From contig NZ_FOGO01000001.1 of the NCBI RefSeq assembly GCF_900111245.1, positions 1 through 64,000 of the forward strand: DNA of 64,000 bases, given 5' to 3'. Origin of the DNA: Streptomyces qinglanensis (GTDB lineage: Bacteria > Actinomycetota > Actinomycetes > Streptomycetales > Streptomycetaceae). Below are positions 52,222 through 61,557 of this stretch, one piece after another (position 1 is the stretch's first letter; each line of letters starts with the position of its first letter). The notes beneath the pieces are model-generated. The model did no database searches, had not been told where the DNA came from, and saw only the letters and a program-made list of their open reading frames with translations. The position numbers and the translations under genes were made by a program.

Positions 52222-52733
52222 GCGCTCTGGGCACGGGCGCCGGGCCCCGGCTCGTCACCGTCGGCGTGGGCACCTGCGCGGGGGTGCACGCGGAGGAGGT
52301 GCTGGACGTGGTGGTGAGTGTGCTGGCAGCCGTGCGCACGGCTGCCGGGACCGGCGGCCGGGAGCCGTTCCCGGCGGACGGCGCCGCCTCCGGCGGGGCG
52401 ACGGCGCTGGCGACGGTCCAGGCGCGGGCCGCCGAGCCCGGACTGCTGGCGGCGGCCCGGCGGCTGGACCTGCCGCTGATCGCCTACGACGCGCGGACAC
52501 TGGCCCGGGTGCGGGTACCGCACCCCTCGGACTTCTCCCGCACGGCCGTGGGCACGCCCTCGGTCGCCGAGGCGGCGGCCCTGCTGGCCTGCGGGGGAGG
52601 CAGCGGGACGACCGTGCAGGGCGGCGCCCCGGTGCTGCTGGTGCCGAAGACGAAGTCGCGTCCGGCGGCGGGCGCCCCGGTGCGCGCCACCGCCGCGGTC
52701 GCCGCCCTGGCCGTCCCGGGGCGGGAGCGGTGA
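52218..52733 (+). CDS. CobE/CbiG C-terminal-like cobalamin protein
   Basis: 171 aa. Single-domain relative of CobE and the C-terminal part of CbiG: VTVGVGTCAGVHAEEVLDVV at the N terminus, then IAYDARTLARVRVPHPSDFS and GTPSVAEAAALLACGG. In CbiG the domain helps open the ring at the A-ring lactone; the exact role of the free domain is unclear. The usual GxGxxxG is GVGTCAG here. Overlaps both neighbours by 4 and 4 nt. Confidence 0.78.
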   Translation: MSALGTGAGPRLVTVGVGTCAGVHAEEVLDVVVSVLAAVRTAAGTGGREPFPADGAASGGATALATVQARAAEPGLLAAARRLDLPLIAYDARTLARVRVPHPSDFSRTAVGTPSVAEAAALLACGGGSGTTVQGGAPVLLVPKTKSRPAAGAPVRATAAVAALAVPGRER

Positions 52734-53845
52734 GCGCGCACGGGCCCGGCACGTCCGGGGACGCACCGGCGGCCGCGGACGCGCTGCGGCACCACGGGGA
52801 CGCGGAAGTGCGCGGCGACGGAGCCGGGTTGACCGACCTGGCCGTCAACGTGCGCACCGGCACGCCCCCGGCGTGGCTGCGGGAGCGGCTGGCGGCCTCG
52901 CTGGCGACACTGGCCGCCTACCCCGACGGCGGGCCCGCGCGCGCCGCGGTGGCCGCGCGGCACGGGCTGCCCGCGGACCGGGTACTGCTGACGGCGGGAG
53001 CCGCGGAGGCGTTCGTCCTGCTCGCCCGGGCCCTTCCGGCCCGCCGCCCGGTCGTGGTGCACCCGCAGTTCACCGAGCCGGAGGCGGCTCTGCGGGACGC
53101 GGGCCACCGGGTGGAGCGGGTGCTGCTGCGGCCGGAGGACGGGTTCCGGCTGGCGGCGGACGCCGTGCCGGCCGAGGCCGATCTGGTGGTGGTCGGCAAC
53201 CCCACCAACCCGACGTCGGTGCTGCACCCCGCCGCGGTACTGGCGCAACTCGCCCGCGAGGGGCGCACGCTGGTCGTCGACGAGGCGTTCATGGACGCGG
53301 TCCCCGAGGAGCGGGACTCGCTGGTGCCGCTGCTCGCCCGGCTGCCGGGGCGGACGGTCGTGCTGCGCAGCCTGACCAAGACCTGGGGGCTGGCCGGACT
53401 GCGGATCGGCTACGTGCTCAGCGACCGGTCGACCGTGGCCGCCCTGGCCCGTCAGCAGCCGCTGTGGCCCGTCTCCACCCCGGCACTGGTCGCGGCACAG
53501 GCGTGCACCGGCCCCGAGGCGCTGGCCGAGGCGCAGGCGGCGGCCCTCGGGTTCGCGGCGGACCGCGACCGGTTGCGGAAGCGGCTGGCGCCGCTGGCCG
53601 CGGCCGGGGTGCGGGAGGCCACCCCGGCACCGCAGGGCCCGTTCCTGCTGGTGCGGCACCCCCGCGCCGCCGCGCTGCGCGACCGGCTGCGGGAGCTGGG
53701 GTTCGCCGTGCGGCGCGGGGACACCTTCCCCGGGCTCGGCCCGGAGTGGTTCCGGGTCGCGGTGCGCGACCCGGCGACGACCGACCGGTTCGCGGCGGCG
53801 CTGGAGCGGGCGCTGGAGACACTGGACGCCGCGGGCGCACGCTGA
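52730..53845 (+). CDS. cobC: pyridoxal-phosphate-dependent CobC-type protein
   Basis: 371 aa, aminotransferase fold I. CobC family members are related to L-threonine-O-3-phosphate decarboxylase, which makes aminopropanol phosphate for the cobalamin nucleotide loop; the Rv2231c type fits best. PLP Lys: SLTKTWGLAGLRIG. Cofactor contacts: DEAFMDAV and GNPTNPTS. The start is GTG at 52730, overlapping the previous stop. Last gene of the cobalamin run. Confidence 0.85.
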   Translation: MSAHGPGTSGDAPAAADALRHHGDAEVRGDGAGLTDLAVNVRTGTPPAWLRERLAASLATLAAYPDGGPARAAVAARHGLPADRVLLTAGAAEAFVLLARALPARRPVVVHPQFTEPEAALRDAGHRVERVLLRPEDGFRLAADAVPAEADLVVVGNPTNPTSVLHPAAVLAQLAREGRTLVVDEAFMDAVPEERDSLVPLLARLPGRTVVLRSLTKTWGLAGLRIGYVLSDRSTVAALARQQPLWPVSTPALVAAQACTGPEALAEAQAAALGFAADRDRLRKRLAPLAAAGVREATPAPQGPFLLVRHPRAAALRDRLRELGFAVRRGDTFPGLGPEWFRVAVRDPATTDRFAAALERALETLDAAGAR

Positions 53846-53882
53846 GCCGCACCGCACGTGGAACGACCGAAGGAGGAAGGCC

Positions 53883-55196
53883 ATGCCCACCGTGCTGCGG
53901 CACCCCGGCACCGTGCTGCGGGACCACGTCTTCGCCGTACCGCTGGACCACGCGCGGCCGGACGGCGAGCAGGTCGAGGTGTTCGCCCGCGAGGTGGCCG
54001 CCACGGGCCGCCAGGACGAGGATCTGCCCTGGCTGCTGTTCCTCCAGGGCGGGCCCGGCAACGGTGCGCCGCGTCCGGTCGGCCGGGCCGACTGGCTCCA
54101 GGTGGCGCTGCGGCACTACCGGGTGCTGCTGCTCGACCAGCGCGGCACCGGGCGCTCCTCCCCCGCCAACCGGCAGTCCCTCGCGGCACGCGGCACCGCG
54201 CGGCAGCAGGCCGCCCATCTGGCGCACTTCCGGGCCGACTCGATCGTCCGGGACGCGGAACTGATCAGGAGGCGGCTGCTGGGCGAGGACGTGCCGTGGT
54301 CGACGCTCGGGCAGAGCTTCGGCGGCTTCTGGACCCTCACCTACCTCTCGCTCGCGCCCGAGGGGATCCGGGAAGCGTTCGTGACGGGCGGTCTGCCGGG
54401 GCTGCGCACCGGCCCGGAGGACGCCTACCGCGCGGCCTACCCGCGGGTGGCCGCCAAGAACGCGGCGCACTATGCGCGCTACCCGCAGGACGTGGCGGCG
54501 GCGCGGCGGATCGCGGCCCACCTGGCGGAGCACGAGGTGCGGCTCCCGGACGGGAGTCCGCTGACGGTGGAGCGGTTCCAGTACCTGGGCATGCTGCTGG
54601 GCGAGGGCTCGGGCTCGCACCGGCTGCACTACCTGCTGGAGGACGCCTGGATCGGCGGCGCGGCGGGGCCGGAGCTGTCGGACGGCTTCCTGGAGGGGGT
54701 GCGGGCGCAGGTCTCGCTGGCGGCCAATCCGCTCTTCGCCGCGCTGCACGAACCGATCTGGGCGCAGCGCTCGGTGAGCGCCGGCGGTACCCGGTGGGCC
54801 GCACAGCGGGTGCGTGCGGAATTCCCCGAGTTCGACGCGGGGCGCGCGCTGTCCGCGGACGAGCCGGTGCTCTTCACCGGGGAGATGATCTACCCGTGGA
54901 TGTTCGACCTCGACCCGGCGCTGGTGCCGCTGCGCGAGGCGGCGCTGCTGCTGGCGGAGCGGGGCGACTGGCCGGACCTGTACGACACACGGCGACTGGC
55001 CCGCAACGAGGTGCCGGTGTACGCGGCCGTCTACCACGACGACATGTACGTCGACCGCGACGACTCGCTGGCCACCGCGCACGCCGTGGCCGGGGTGCGC
55101 ACCTGGGTGACCGACGAGTGGGAGCACGACGGGCTGCGGGTCAGCGGGGGCGCGGTGCTGGAGCGCCTGGTGGCGATGGCCCGCGGCGAGGTGTGA
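53883..55196 (+). CDS. S33 family peptidase (proline iminopeptidase-like)
   Basis: 437 aa. Alpha/beta hydrolase. Nucleophile: STLGQSFGGFWTLTYLSLAP (GQSFGG). Oxyanion region: LLFLQGGPGNGAPRP and YRVLLLDQRGTGRSSPANRQ. The catalytic His lies in ATAHAVAGVRTWVTDEWEHD. No signal peptide. Typical of the actinobacterial proline iminopeptidase group. Start ATG 53883, AGGAGG 6-11 nt upstream. It follows the cobalamin run after a 37-bp gap. Confidence 0.88.
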   Translation: MPTVLRHPGTVLRDHVFAVPLDHARPDGEQVEVFAREVAATGRQDEDLPWLLFLQGGPGNGAPRPVGRADWLQVALRHYRVLLLDQRGTGRSSPANRQSLAARGTARQQAAHLAHFRADSIVRDAELIRRRLLGEDVPWSTLGQSFGGFWTLTYLSLAPEGIREAFVTGGLPGLRTGPEDAYRAAYPRVAAKNAAHYARYPQDVAAARRIAAHLAEHEVRLPDGSPLTVERFQYLGMLLGEGSGSHRLHYLLEDAWIGGAAGPELSDGFLEGVRAQVSLAANPLFAALHEPIWAQRSVSAGGTRWAAQRVRAEFPEFDAGRALSADEPVLFTGEMIYPWMFDLDPALVPLREAALLLAERGDWPDLYDTRRLARNEVPVYAAVYHDDMYVDRDDSLATAHAVAGVRTWVTDEWEHDGLRVSGGAVLERLVAMARGEV

Positions 55197-55216
55197 GGCA
55201 TCGCGCACCGGAACGC

Positions 55217-55249
55217 GCCGGGCCCGACCCGGACCGGGCCGGGCCCGGC
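55217..55249. terminator. hairpin between convergent S33 and DUF1992 genes
   Basis: 10-bp stem GCCGGGCCCG (55217-55226) and CGGGCCCGGC (55240-55249), loop 13 nt, between two convergent genes. Confidence 0.6.
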
Positions 55250-55257
55250 GGGGTGCG

Positions 55258-55668
55258 TCAGCGGCCCTCGGTGCGGCGGGCCGAGCGCCACTCCCGCACC
55301 GCGCTCTCCACGTCGAAGGGGACGAGGCGGTGCGGCGGGCCCTCCGGGGGGCGGCGGACGGCCTCGTCGATCTTCTCGTTGATCTCGGTGAGGATCCGCC
55401 GCACCTCCGCCTCCGAGCGGGCCCGCGCAGCCTGTTCCCGGGCCTCCTGGGCCTCCTTGCGGAGCGCGAGGGAGGGCGGCAGGTAGGAGAGGTTCTCGTC
55501 GCGCATCTTGCGCTCGACCCACCACTGTTCGGTGTACGGCTTGTCCAGGCCGGGCAGCGGCTTCCCGGTGCCGGGCAGGTCCGCGAACTCGCCGCGCTCC
55601 TCGGCCTCCCTGATCTGCCGGTCGGCCCAGCTCTCGAAGCTGATTCCGGGCGGCTTGCGTTCCGTCAT
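55258..55668 (-). CDS. DUF1992 (DnaJ-family-associated) protein
   Basis: 136 aa. The DUF1992 core is clear: SFESWADRQIREAEERGEFA, DLPGTGKPLPGLDKPYTEQW, WVERKMRDENLSYLPPSLAL. The C-terminal helices are charged (RARSEAEVRRILTEINEKID). A cytosolic protein whose role is not known; it occurs as a partner or domain of DnaJ proteins. No DnaJ is nearby. Confidence 0.9.
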   Translation of the reverse strand: MTERKPPGISFESWADRQIREAEERGEFADLPGTGKPLPGLDKPYTEQWWVERKMRDENLSYLPPSLALRKEAQEAREQAARARSEAEVRRILTEINEKIDEAVRRPPEGPPHRLVPFDVESAVREWRSARRTEGR

Positions 55669-55874
55669 GGCGCATCCTTCGCTTCGGGTTGGCCGTCGGT
55701 GGTCGGCTGCCGACGGTCGCCGTGGCGGGCGTCGTCCCCATTGTCCCAGCCGGAGCCGTGCGCGGACAGGCGGCTTTGCGCAACGCGCCGGCAACCGGCC
55801 GTCCCGGACGGCCCGGTGGCGGTGTACGGACCCCGCGCGGGCAGCCGCACGGCGGGGACGCGCCCGGTCCGGCG

Positions 55875-57968
55875 CTACCGGCGGCTGCGGGCGAGGAGGT
55901 GCAGGAAGTACGGCGTACCGATCACGGCGGTCACCAGTCCGGCACCCAGCTGGGCCGGTGCGATCACGGTGCGGCCCAGCAGGTCGGCGGAGCCCACCAG
56001 GACGGCGCCGAGCAGCACGGCCACCGGGATCACCCGGTGGTGCTGCCTGCCCACCAGGGCGCGGGCCGCGTGCGGTGCGACGAGGCCGACGAAGCCGATG
56101 GCACCGGCGGCCGCCACGGCGGAGGCGCTGAGCACCACGCTCAGGACGAGGAAGCCGAGCCGGGCCCGTCCCAGGTTCAGCCCGAGGAGGCGCGGGGTGT
56201 CCTCGTCGAGCGACACCAGGTCGAGTTCCCTGCGCCGGGCGACCGCGACGGCGACGCCGACGGCGAGCACGGCCGCGAGCGGCACCGCGTCGGCCAGGGT
56301 CCGCCCGTAGGTGGAACCCGACAGCCAGGTGAGGGCCTTGATGGCGTTGAACGGGTCGGTGAGGATGACGAGCAGGCTGATCAGCGCCGCGGTCCCGGTG
56401 GCGAAGCCGAACCCGACGAGGACCAGACGGTTCTGCCGGAAGCCGCCCCGGGCGGCGAGTCCGAAGACGAGCACGGCGGTGAGCGCGGCGCCCGCGAACG
56501 CCGCACCGGCCACGCTCCACGATCCGGCCAGGGGCACCGTCGTCACGAGGGCCACAGCGCCCAGTGCGGCGCCGCCGGAGACGCCCAGGACGTACGGCTC
56601 GGCGAGGGGGTTGCGGGTCACGGCCTGGACGAGCGTCCCGGCCAGGGCGAGCGCCGCACCGGTGAGGAGCGCGCACAGGGCCCGGGGCACCCGGGTGTCC
56701 AGTACGAAGGACACGGTGCGGCCCGCCCTGCCCTGGACCCAGTTGAACACGTCGCCCAGCAGCAGCTTGGCGTCCCCCAGCAGGACGGCGGCGACGGCCA
56801 CCGCGACGAGCACGGCCACCAGGACGGCCACGGTGGTGAGGAAGACGGTTCGGCTCCGGAGGCGCAGCCGGTCCTGCGCTGCCGCTCCGGCGGTGTCCCG
56901 CACCCGGGTGGCCATCACGATCAGGAAGACGGCGCCGACGAGGCTGGTGACGACGCCGGTCGGCACCGCGACCGCGACGTCCGCGGGCACGAGGGCGCGC
57001 AGCAGCACGTCCGAACCGAGTACCAGCGCCGCTCCGGCCAGCCCCGCCGCGGGGATGCGGGCCCGCGCCCGGGCGAAGGCGCGGTACCGGCGGGCGAGGG
57101 GGCGGACGAGAGCGGGGGCGCACAGCCCGACGAAGCCGATCGGCCCCGCGAGGGTGACGGCCGCGGCGGACAGCAGCGTCGCGAGGACCACGCCCGTGAC
57201 GCGGGTGGCGCGGACGGGGACGCCGAGGCCGCGGGCCGCGTCGTCCCCGAGGGCCAGGGCGTCGACCCGGCGCGCGGCCAGCAGCAGCCCGAGGAGGGCG
57301 AACAGGCCGATGGGCGCCAACTGCAGCACGCCGTCGAACCCGTGCTGCGCGATGCTGCCCTGCTTCCACTGGTAGAGGCCGTGGGTCTCCTCGGGGTGGA
57401 GCAGCAGCAGCGCCTGGGTGACGGCGGTGAGGCCGAGGGTCAGGGCACTCCCGGCGAGCACGAGCCGCACGGTGCCCGCGCCCAGGCCGGACAGTCCGAG
57501 CACGACGGCCGCCGCCGCGAGGCCCCCGGCGAACGCGATCCCGGAGGAGGCGAGCAGCGGCAGCGAGACTCCGGTGACGGCGGCCAGCCCGAGCGCCAGA
57601 TAGGAGCCCGCGTTCACGGCGAGGGTGTCGGGGGAGCTGAGCACGTTGCGGCTGACCGCCTGCAGGGCGGCACCCGCCGCGCCCAGGACGGTGCCGACGA
57701 GCAGCCCCGCAGTCGCCCTCGGCAGCCGGGAGGCGATCACGACGGACGCGTCGGAGGGGTCGGCCCGGCCGGTGAGCGCCTTCCAGACCTCGGGGGCACC
57801 GGCCGCGGCGGTGCCCTGCGTGATGTCGACGAGCGCGAGGCCCGCCACGAGCAGCAGCAGAGCGGCCGCCACCGCGGCCGCGCCCTTCCGGGCCGGGTCC
57901 TGCCGGATCCCGGCCTCGCGGGGCGCGGCGGGCGGAGGGGGACCGGAGGGGGTCGCGGTGACGGCCAT
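55875..57968 (-). CDS. FecCD-family iron-siderophore permease (two domains fused)
   Basis: 697 aa with about 18-20 transmembrane segments. Two FecCD domains are joined: the first has the block TLALVDITQGTAAAGAPEVW (initial helix) and RLPRATAGLLVGTVLGAAGA; the second repeats it at VFNWVQGRAGRTVSFVLDTR and VPRALCALLTGAALALAGTL. EAA-like contacts: DDAARGLGVPVRATRVTGVV. FhuB-type duplication. Gene 3 of an importer operon; the substrate-binding gene ends 5 bp before. Confidence 0.93.
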   Translation of the reverse strand: MAVTATPSGPPPPAAPREAGIRQDPARKGAAAVAAALLLLVAGLALVDITQGTAAAGAPEVWKALTGRADPSDASVVIASRLPRATAGLLVGTVLGAAGAALQAVSRNVLSSPDTLAVNAGSYLALGLAAVTGVSLPLLASSGIAFAGGLAAAAVVLGLSGLGAGTVRLVLAGSALTLGLTAVTQALLLLHPEETHGLYQWKQGSIAQHGFDGVLQLAPIGLFALLGLLLAARRVDALALGDDAARGLGVPVRATRVTGVVLATLLSAAAVTLAGPIGFVGLCAPALVRPLARRYRAFARARARIPAAGLAGAALVLGSDVLLRALVPADVAVAVPTGVVTSLVGAVFLIVMATRVRDTAGAAAQDRLRLRSRTVFLTTVAVLVAVLVAVAVAAVLLGDAKLLLGDVFNWVQGRAGRTVSFVLDTRVPRALCALLTGAALALAGTLVQAVTRNPLAEPYVLGVSGGAALGAVALVTTVPLAGSWSVAGAAFAGAALTAVLVFGLAARGGFRQNRLVLVGFGFATGTAALISLLVILTDPFNAIKALTWLSGSTYGRTLADAVPLAAVLAVGVAVAVARRRELDLVSLDEDTPRLLGLNLGRARLGFLVLSVVLSASAVAAAGAIGFVGLVAPHAARALVGRQHHRVIPVAVLLGAVLVGSADLLGRTVIAPAQLGAGLVTAVIGTPYFLHLLARSRR

Positions 57969-57972
57969 GCCG

Positions 57973-58950
57973 CTACTCCGCCAGGGCCTCGACGACCGCG
58001 TCGATGTACTGGTTCATCGACTCGGGACCGCCGAACATCCAGATGCCGTCGGGCAGCCGGTGGACGTTGCCCTTCTTGACGAACGGCAGCGACTTCCACA
58101 CGGAGTCGTCGGCGAGGGCGCCGGTGAACGGCGTGCTGCTCTTGTCGCCGTCGTTGCCGATGTAGGCGAAGTGGACGTCGTCGTCGAGCTTGGTGAGGCC
58201 CTCGACGTCGGTGCTGCCGAGGCCGTACGCCTTGTCGCCCTTGACCTTCCAGTCGTTCTTCAGGCCGAGCTTCTCGTTCACGGCTCCGGTGAGCGAGCCG
58301 CTGGTGAAGGGCCTGACCGAGACCTGGTTGGCGTTGACGTAGCCGTCGGCGAAAGCGTACCGGGCGCCCGCCATACCGGCGTCGGCCAGGGCCTTCCTGC
58401 CGTCGGCGAGGTGCGCGTCGAAGTCCTTCTCGAGCTTCTCGGCCCGCTTCATGGTGCCGGTGGCCTCGGCGACCAGGTCGAGGTTCTCCTTCATGTGCCC
58501 GATCGGATCGGAGGCGTCGGCCGACTGCACCTCCAGCACCGGGGCGATCCTGCGCAGTTGCTTCACCGCCTTCGGCGGCAGGTCGGTGCTGGCGATGACG
58601 AGGTCCGGCTTGAGGGCTGCGACGGTGTCCATGCTGGGCTCGCCGCGGGTGCCGATGTCCCGGGGCTTGTTCTTCAGCGGAACCGCGGTGTCCCAGGTCC
58701 GGTAGCCCTCGACGTCGGCGACACCGACCGGGTCGACGCCGAGCGACACCAGGAGTTCGACCTCGTGCCACTCGGTTCCCACGACCTTCTTCGCGGGCGC
58801 GTCGAGCTCGACCTTCTTGCCGGAGGCGTCGGTGAGGGTGACGGGGTCGCTCTTCTTCCCGGCGTCGTCGGCCGTTGGCTCGGTGGTGCCGCAGGCGGTC
58901 AGGGTGAGGGCCGCGGCGACGGCCGCGGCGCCCAGAAGGAGGTGTCTCAT
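57973..58950 (-). CDS. iron-siderophore ABC substrate-binding lipoprotein
   Basis: 325 aa. Lipoprotein signal MRHLLLGAAAVAAALTLTAC with lipobox LTAC, the Cys at residue 20. Mature part has the periplasmic-binding fold III: VVGTEWHEVELLVSLGVDPV, IGTRGEPSMDTVAALKPDLV, and the long helix VAEATGTMKRAEKLEKDFDA. Ferric siderophore is the likely ligand. ATG at 58948-58950 overlaps the ATPase stop by 4 nt. Confidence 0.9.
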   Translation of the reverse strand: MRHLLLGAAAVAAALTLTACGTTEPTADDAGKKSDPVTLTDASGKKVELDAPAKKVVGTEWHEVELLVSLGVDPVGVADVEGYRTWDTAVPLKNKPRDIGTRGEPSMDTVAALKPDLVIASTDLPPKAVKQLRRIAPVLEVQSADASDPIGHMKENLDLVAEATGTMKRAEKLEKDFDAHLADGRKALADAGMAGARYAFADGYVNANQVSVRPFTSGSLTGAVNEKLGLKNDWKVKGDKAYGLGSTDVEGLTKLDDDVHFAYIGNDGDKSSTPFTGALADDSVWKSLPFVKKGNVHRLPDGIWMFGGPESMNQYIDAVVEALAE

Positions 58951-59804
58951 GCGGTGCGGAGCCTCTCGTTTCGCGCGTGGTGCCGGCCGATCGCGCGGGT
59001 GCGCAGCCGGCCGGTGCGGGGATCGGTGTCGACCTCGATGCGGATGCCGTAGGTGTCGGTGAGCCGCTGGGGCGTCAGCACGTCCTCGGGGAGGCCGTCG
59101 GCGACGATCCGCCCCGCGTCCAGCAGGACGATCCGGTCGGCGACGGCGGCGGCCTGGTCGAGGTCGTGCAGGACGGCGCCGACGGCCACGCCGTGGTCGT
59201 CGGCCAGGTCCCGGACGAGGTCGAGGAGTTCGACCTGGTAGCGCAGGTCGAGGTAGGTGGTCGGCTCGTCGAGGAGCAGCAGGCCGGTGTCCTGGGCGAG
59301 GCAGCTCGCGAGCCACACCCGCTGGAGCTGGCCTCCGGAGAGGTGCTCGGCGCCCCGTTCGGACAGGTCCGCGAGGCCCGTGAGGGCCAGCGCGCGGTCC
59401 ACGGCGGCCCGGCCGTCCGGATCTGCCTTGCCCCAGCGGCCGCGGTACGGATAGCGGCCGAACTCGACGACATCCCGCACGGTCAGTCCGCTGGGTGTCG
59501 GCCGTCCCTGGGTCAGCAGCGTGACGCGGCGGGAGAACTCCCGCGGGGTCAGGGCCAGTCCGTCGGTCTCGCCGTCGAGGGTGAGCGCCGCGCTCCGGGG
59601 CCGCTGCAGCCGGGCGAGGGTGCGCAGCAGCGTCGACTTCCCGCTGCCGTTCGGGCCCACCAGGACCGTCACCACGCCGGGGCGCAGCGTCAACGAGGCG
59701 TCATGGACGACGTCGACGCCGTCGTAGGCCACGGTGACGCCCGTGGCGGACAGCTCATGCCCGCGGGGGCGGCGCACCGTCGGGTTCTCTTCACCGGCAT
59801 TCAC
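58947..59804 (-). CDS. iron-siderophore ABC transporter ATP-binding protein
   Basis: 285 aa. FecE/FhuC-type ATPase. Walker A: VLVGPNGSGKSTLLRTLARL. Q-loop: TLLTQGRPTPSGLTVRDVVE. Signature: LSGGQLQRVWLASCLAQD. Walker B: LLLLDEPTTYLDLRYQVELL. GTG start at 59802-59804. First gene of the importer operon; the iron box lies 6 nt upstream. Confidence 0.93.
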   Translation of the reverse strand: MNAGEENPTVRRPRGHELSATGVTVAYDGVDVVHDASLTLRPGVVTVLVGPNGSGKSTLLRTLARLQRPRSAALTLDGETDGLALTPREFSRRVTLLTQGRPTPSGLTVRDVVEFGRYPYRGRWGKADPDGRAAVDRALALTGLADLSERGAEHLSGGQLQRVWLASCLAQDTGLLLLDEPTTYLDLRYQVELLDLVRDLADDHGVAVGAVLHDLDQAAAVADRIVLLDAGRIVADGLPEDVLTPQRLTDTYGIRIEVDTDPRTGRLRTRAIGRHHARNERLRTA

Positions 59805-59810
59805 CCGGCA

Positions 59811-59827
59811 AAGGTTAGCCTAACCTT
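59811..59827. promoter_or_regulatory. iron box (DmdR/DtxR-type operator)
   Basis: AAGGTTAGCCTAACCTT is a 17-bp palindrome with a single central base. It matches the DtxR/IdeR/DmdR consensus TTAGGTTAGGCTCACCTAA in its core. It is 6 nt before the start codon of the ATPase gene, and a -10-like TAGGCT on the minus strand lies inside it. Confidence 0.88.
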
Positions 59828-59969
59828 ATCCATCCTTCGGGGTGGGGTGCACACCACGCGCAAGACGACCACGCGCCATCCCCTGACCGGCCGGGGACCG
59901 GGCCCCGGGACCGGACACGGGGTGCCCCGGCGGGGACCGTCCGGCCGGACCGGACGCCGCAGCGGCCGG

Positions 59970-61418
59970 CTACTCCCCCGCTCCTCGGTCACCACCGATG
60001 CCGCCCCCGGCGCCGCGGGGATCGCCCCGCTCCGCTGCCGCACCGGGCGCCGGGCCCACCACACCGCGGACCACGCCCAGTTCGACGGCGTCCTGCGGGC
60101 GCAGCCGCAACTCCTCGGCGGTCCGCTGCACCTGGTCGGGGCCGCGTTTGAGAATGGCGGCGGCCGACTCCGGGGCGATGACCGAGAAGTAGCTGTCGGG
60201 CGTGGCCCACAGGCTGCCCGGCGCGGCCAGCACGAGGGCACCGCCCGAGCCGCCCTCGCCGATCAGGAGGGAGGTGAGGGGGACGGTGGCCTCGGCGACG
60301 GCGGAGAACACCTCGGCGATGGCGGGGCCCGCACCGGCACGCTCGTCCTCCGGCCCGTTGGCGGCGCCGGGGGTGTCGATCAGCGTCAGGACCGGGAGGC
60401 GCAACCGGTCGGCCAGCCTGATGAGCCGCGCCGCGGTGCGGTACCCGGCCGGACGGGTGGGGGTTCCGCACTGCGCCGCGTAGGCGACTGTGCGGCCCGC
60501 GTGCCGCCCGAATCCGCACCGCACGCCCGGATCGGTGCCGCCGCAGCGGTCACCGCTGATCTCCTCGCGGCCGGTGAGGCAGGCATCCAGATAGGCGGCG
60601 GCGCGGGGGCGGTCCGCCGCACGGGCGCGCGCGACGGCTTCGGCGCCGCCGGCGGGCAGCCGCCCGCCGGACGGTCCGGGCAGGGCGCCGGGCACCGGGA
60701 CGGGCTCGGGCCGCTCCCGGCCGCCGGAGGCCGGGGTGAGCAGGGTGAGCCAGCGGGCGAGCGCCTCCGGGAGTTCCGCCTCGGGCACGATCCGGTCGAG
60801 GTGCCCGGCCGCGTGCTGGGCCTCCGCGGTGTACGCGGCGGGTTCGGCCCCGCCGGGCCGCACCCGTGAGCCCGCGAACGCGGCCTGCGCCCCGGGCAGC
60901 GCGAGCACCACGTCGGCGCCCGCGGCCAGGGTGGCCCAGCCGCCGCCGGTGGTCGGATCGCGGACGACCGCGAGCTGCGGCAGCCCCGCCGCGCGGGTCA
61001 GCGCGCTCTGCCGGGCCACCCGCTGGAGCTGGACGAGGGCCCGCATCCCCTCCTGCATCCGGCTGCCGCCGGTGGCGACCAGCGTGACGAGGGGCAGCCG
61101 CAGCTCCCGCGCCCGGGTGTGGGCGGCCTCGATCCGGTCACCCGTGCGCTCCCCCAGGGAGCCGCCGAGGTAGCCGAACTCGAAGCAGAGCAGTACGGCG
61201 TCGCTCCCGCCGATCCGCCCGGTGCCGCACACCACCGACTCGTGCTCCCCGGTGCGCTCGTGCGCCCGCGCGCGCATCGCGTCGTACCCGGGCCAGCCCA
61301 GCGGGCCGTCGGCCGGGGACGGGCCGGGCCCGGCGCCCCCGGGGTGGCACTCACGGAAGCCGGTCGCCAGCCGGGCGAGCAGCGTACGCGCACTGGTCCT
61401 GGGTCCGGTGGGGCTCAT
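59970..61418 (-). CDS. AccD-AccA fused acyl-CoA carboxyltransferase
   Basis: 482 aa. The carboxyltransferase of acetyl-CoA carboxylase, with beta (AccD-like) and alpha (AccA-like) halves in one chain. First half: GYLGGSLGERTGDRIEAAHT, VTLVATGGSRMQEGMRALVQ. Second half: LIDTPGAANGPEDERAGAGP and SLLIGEGGSGGALVLAAPGS. The zinc finger of AccD is absent. No biotin carboxylase or carrier gene is adjacent, so it may serve a dispersed holoenzyme. ATG at 61416-61418 has a weak ribosome-binding site. Confidence 0.86.
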   Translation of the reverse strand: MSPTGPRTSARTLLARLATGFRECHPGGAGPGPSPADGPLGWPGYDAMRARAHERTGEHESVVCGTGRIGGSDAVLLCFEFGYLGGSLGERTGDRIEAAHTRARELRLPLVTLVATGGSRMQEGMRALVQLQRVARQSALTRAAGLPQLAVVRDPTTGGGWATLAAGADVVLALPGAQAAFAGSRVRPGGAEPAAYTAEAQHAAGHLDRIVPEAELPEALARWLTLLTPASGGRERPEPVPVPGALPGPSGGRLPAGGAEAVARARAADRPRAAAYLDACLTGREEISGDRCGGTDPGVRCGFGRHAGRTVAYAAQCGTPTRPAGYRTAARLIRLADRLRLPVLTLIDTPGAANGPEDERAGAGPAIAEVFSAVAEATVPLTSLLIGEGGSGGALVLAAPGSLWATPDSYFSVIAPESAAAILKRGPDQVQRTAEELRLRPQDAVELGVVRGVVGPAPGAAAERGDPRGAGGGIGGDRGAGE

Positions 61419-61557
61419 GGGTCCAGGCTGGAGTACGCACGCCTGTCTGTCAGCGGGGCCTGCCGCACCGCCGGTCCGGTCCCGCGGCCCGCACCCGGGG
61501 GCCCGCGCCCCGGGCGCGCCCGCATCCCGCACCCCGGCGGCCCGCACGTCCCCCGGA

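Noticed and set aside
55689..58079. 796-aa open frame on the plus strand
   Set aside because: Antisense to the FecCD permease gene; Gly/Glu/His-rich without transmembrane or catalytic motifs.
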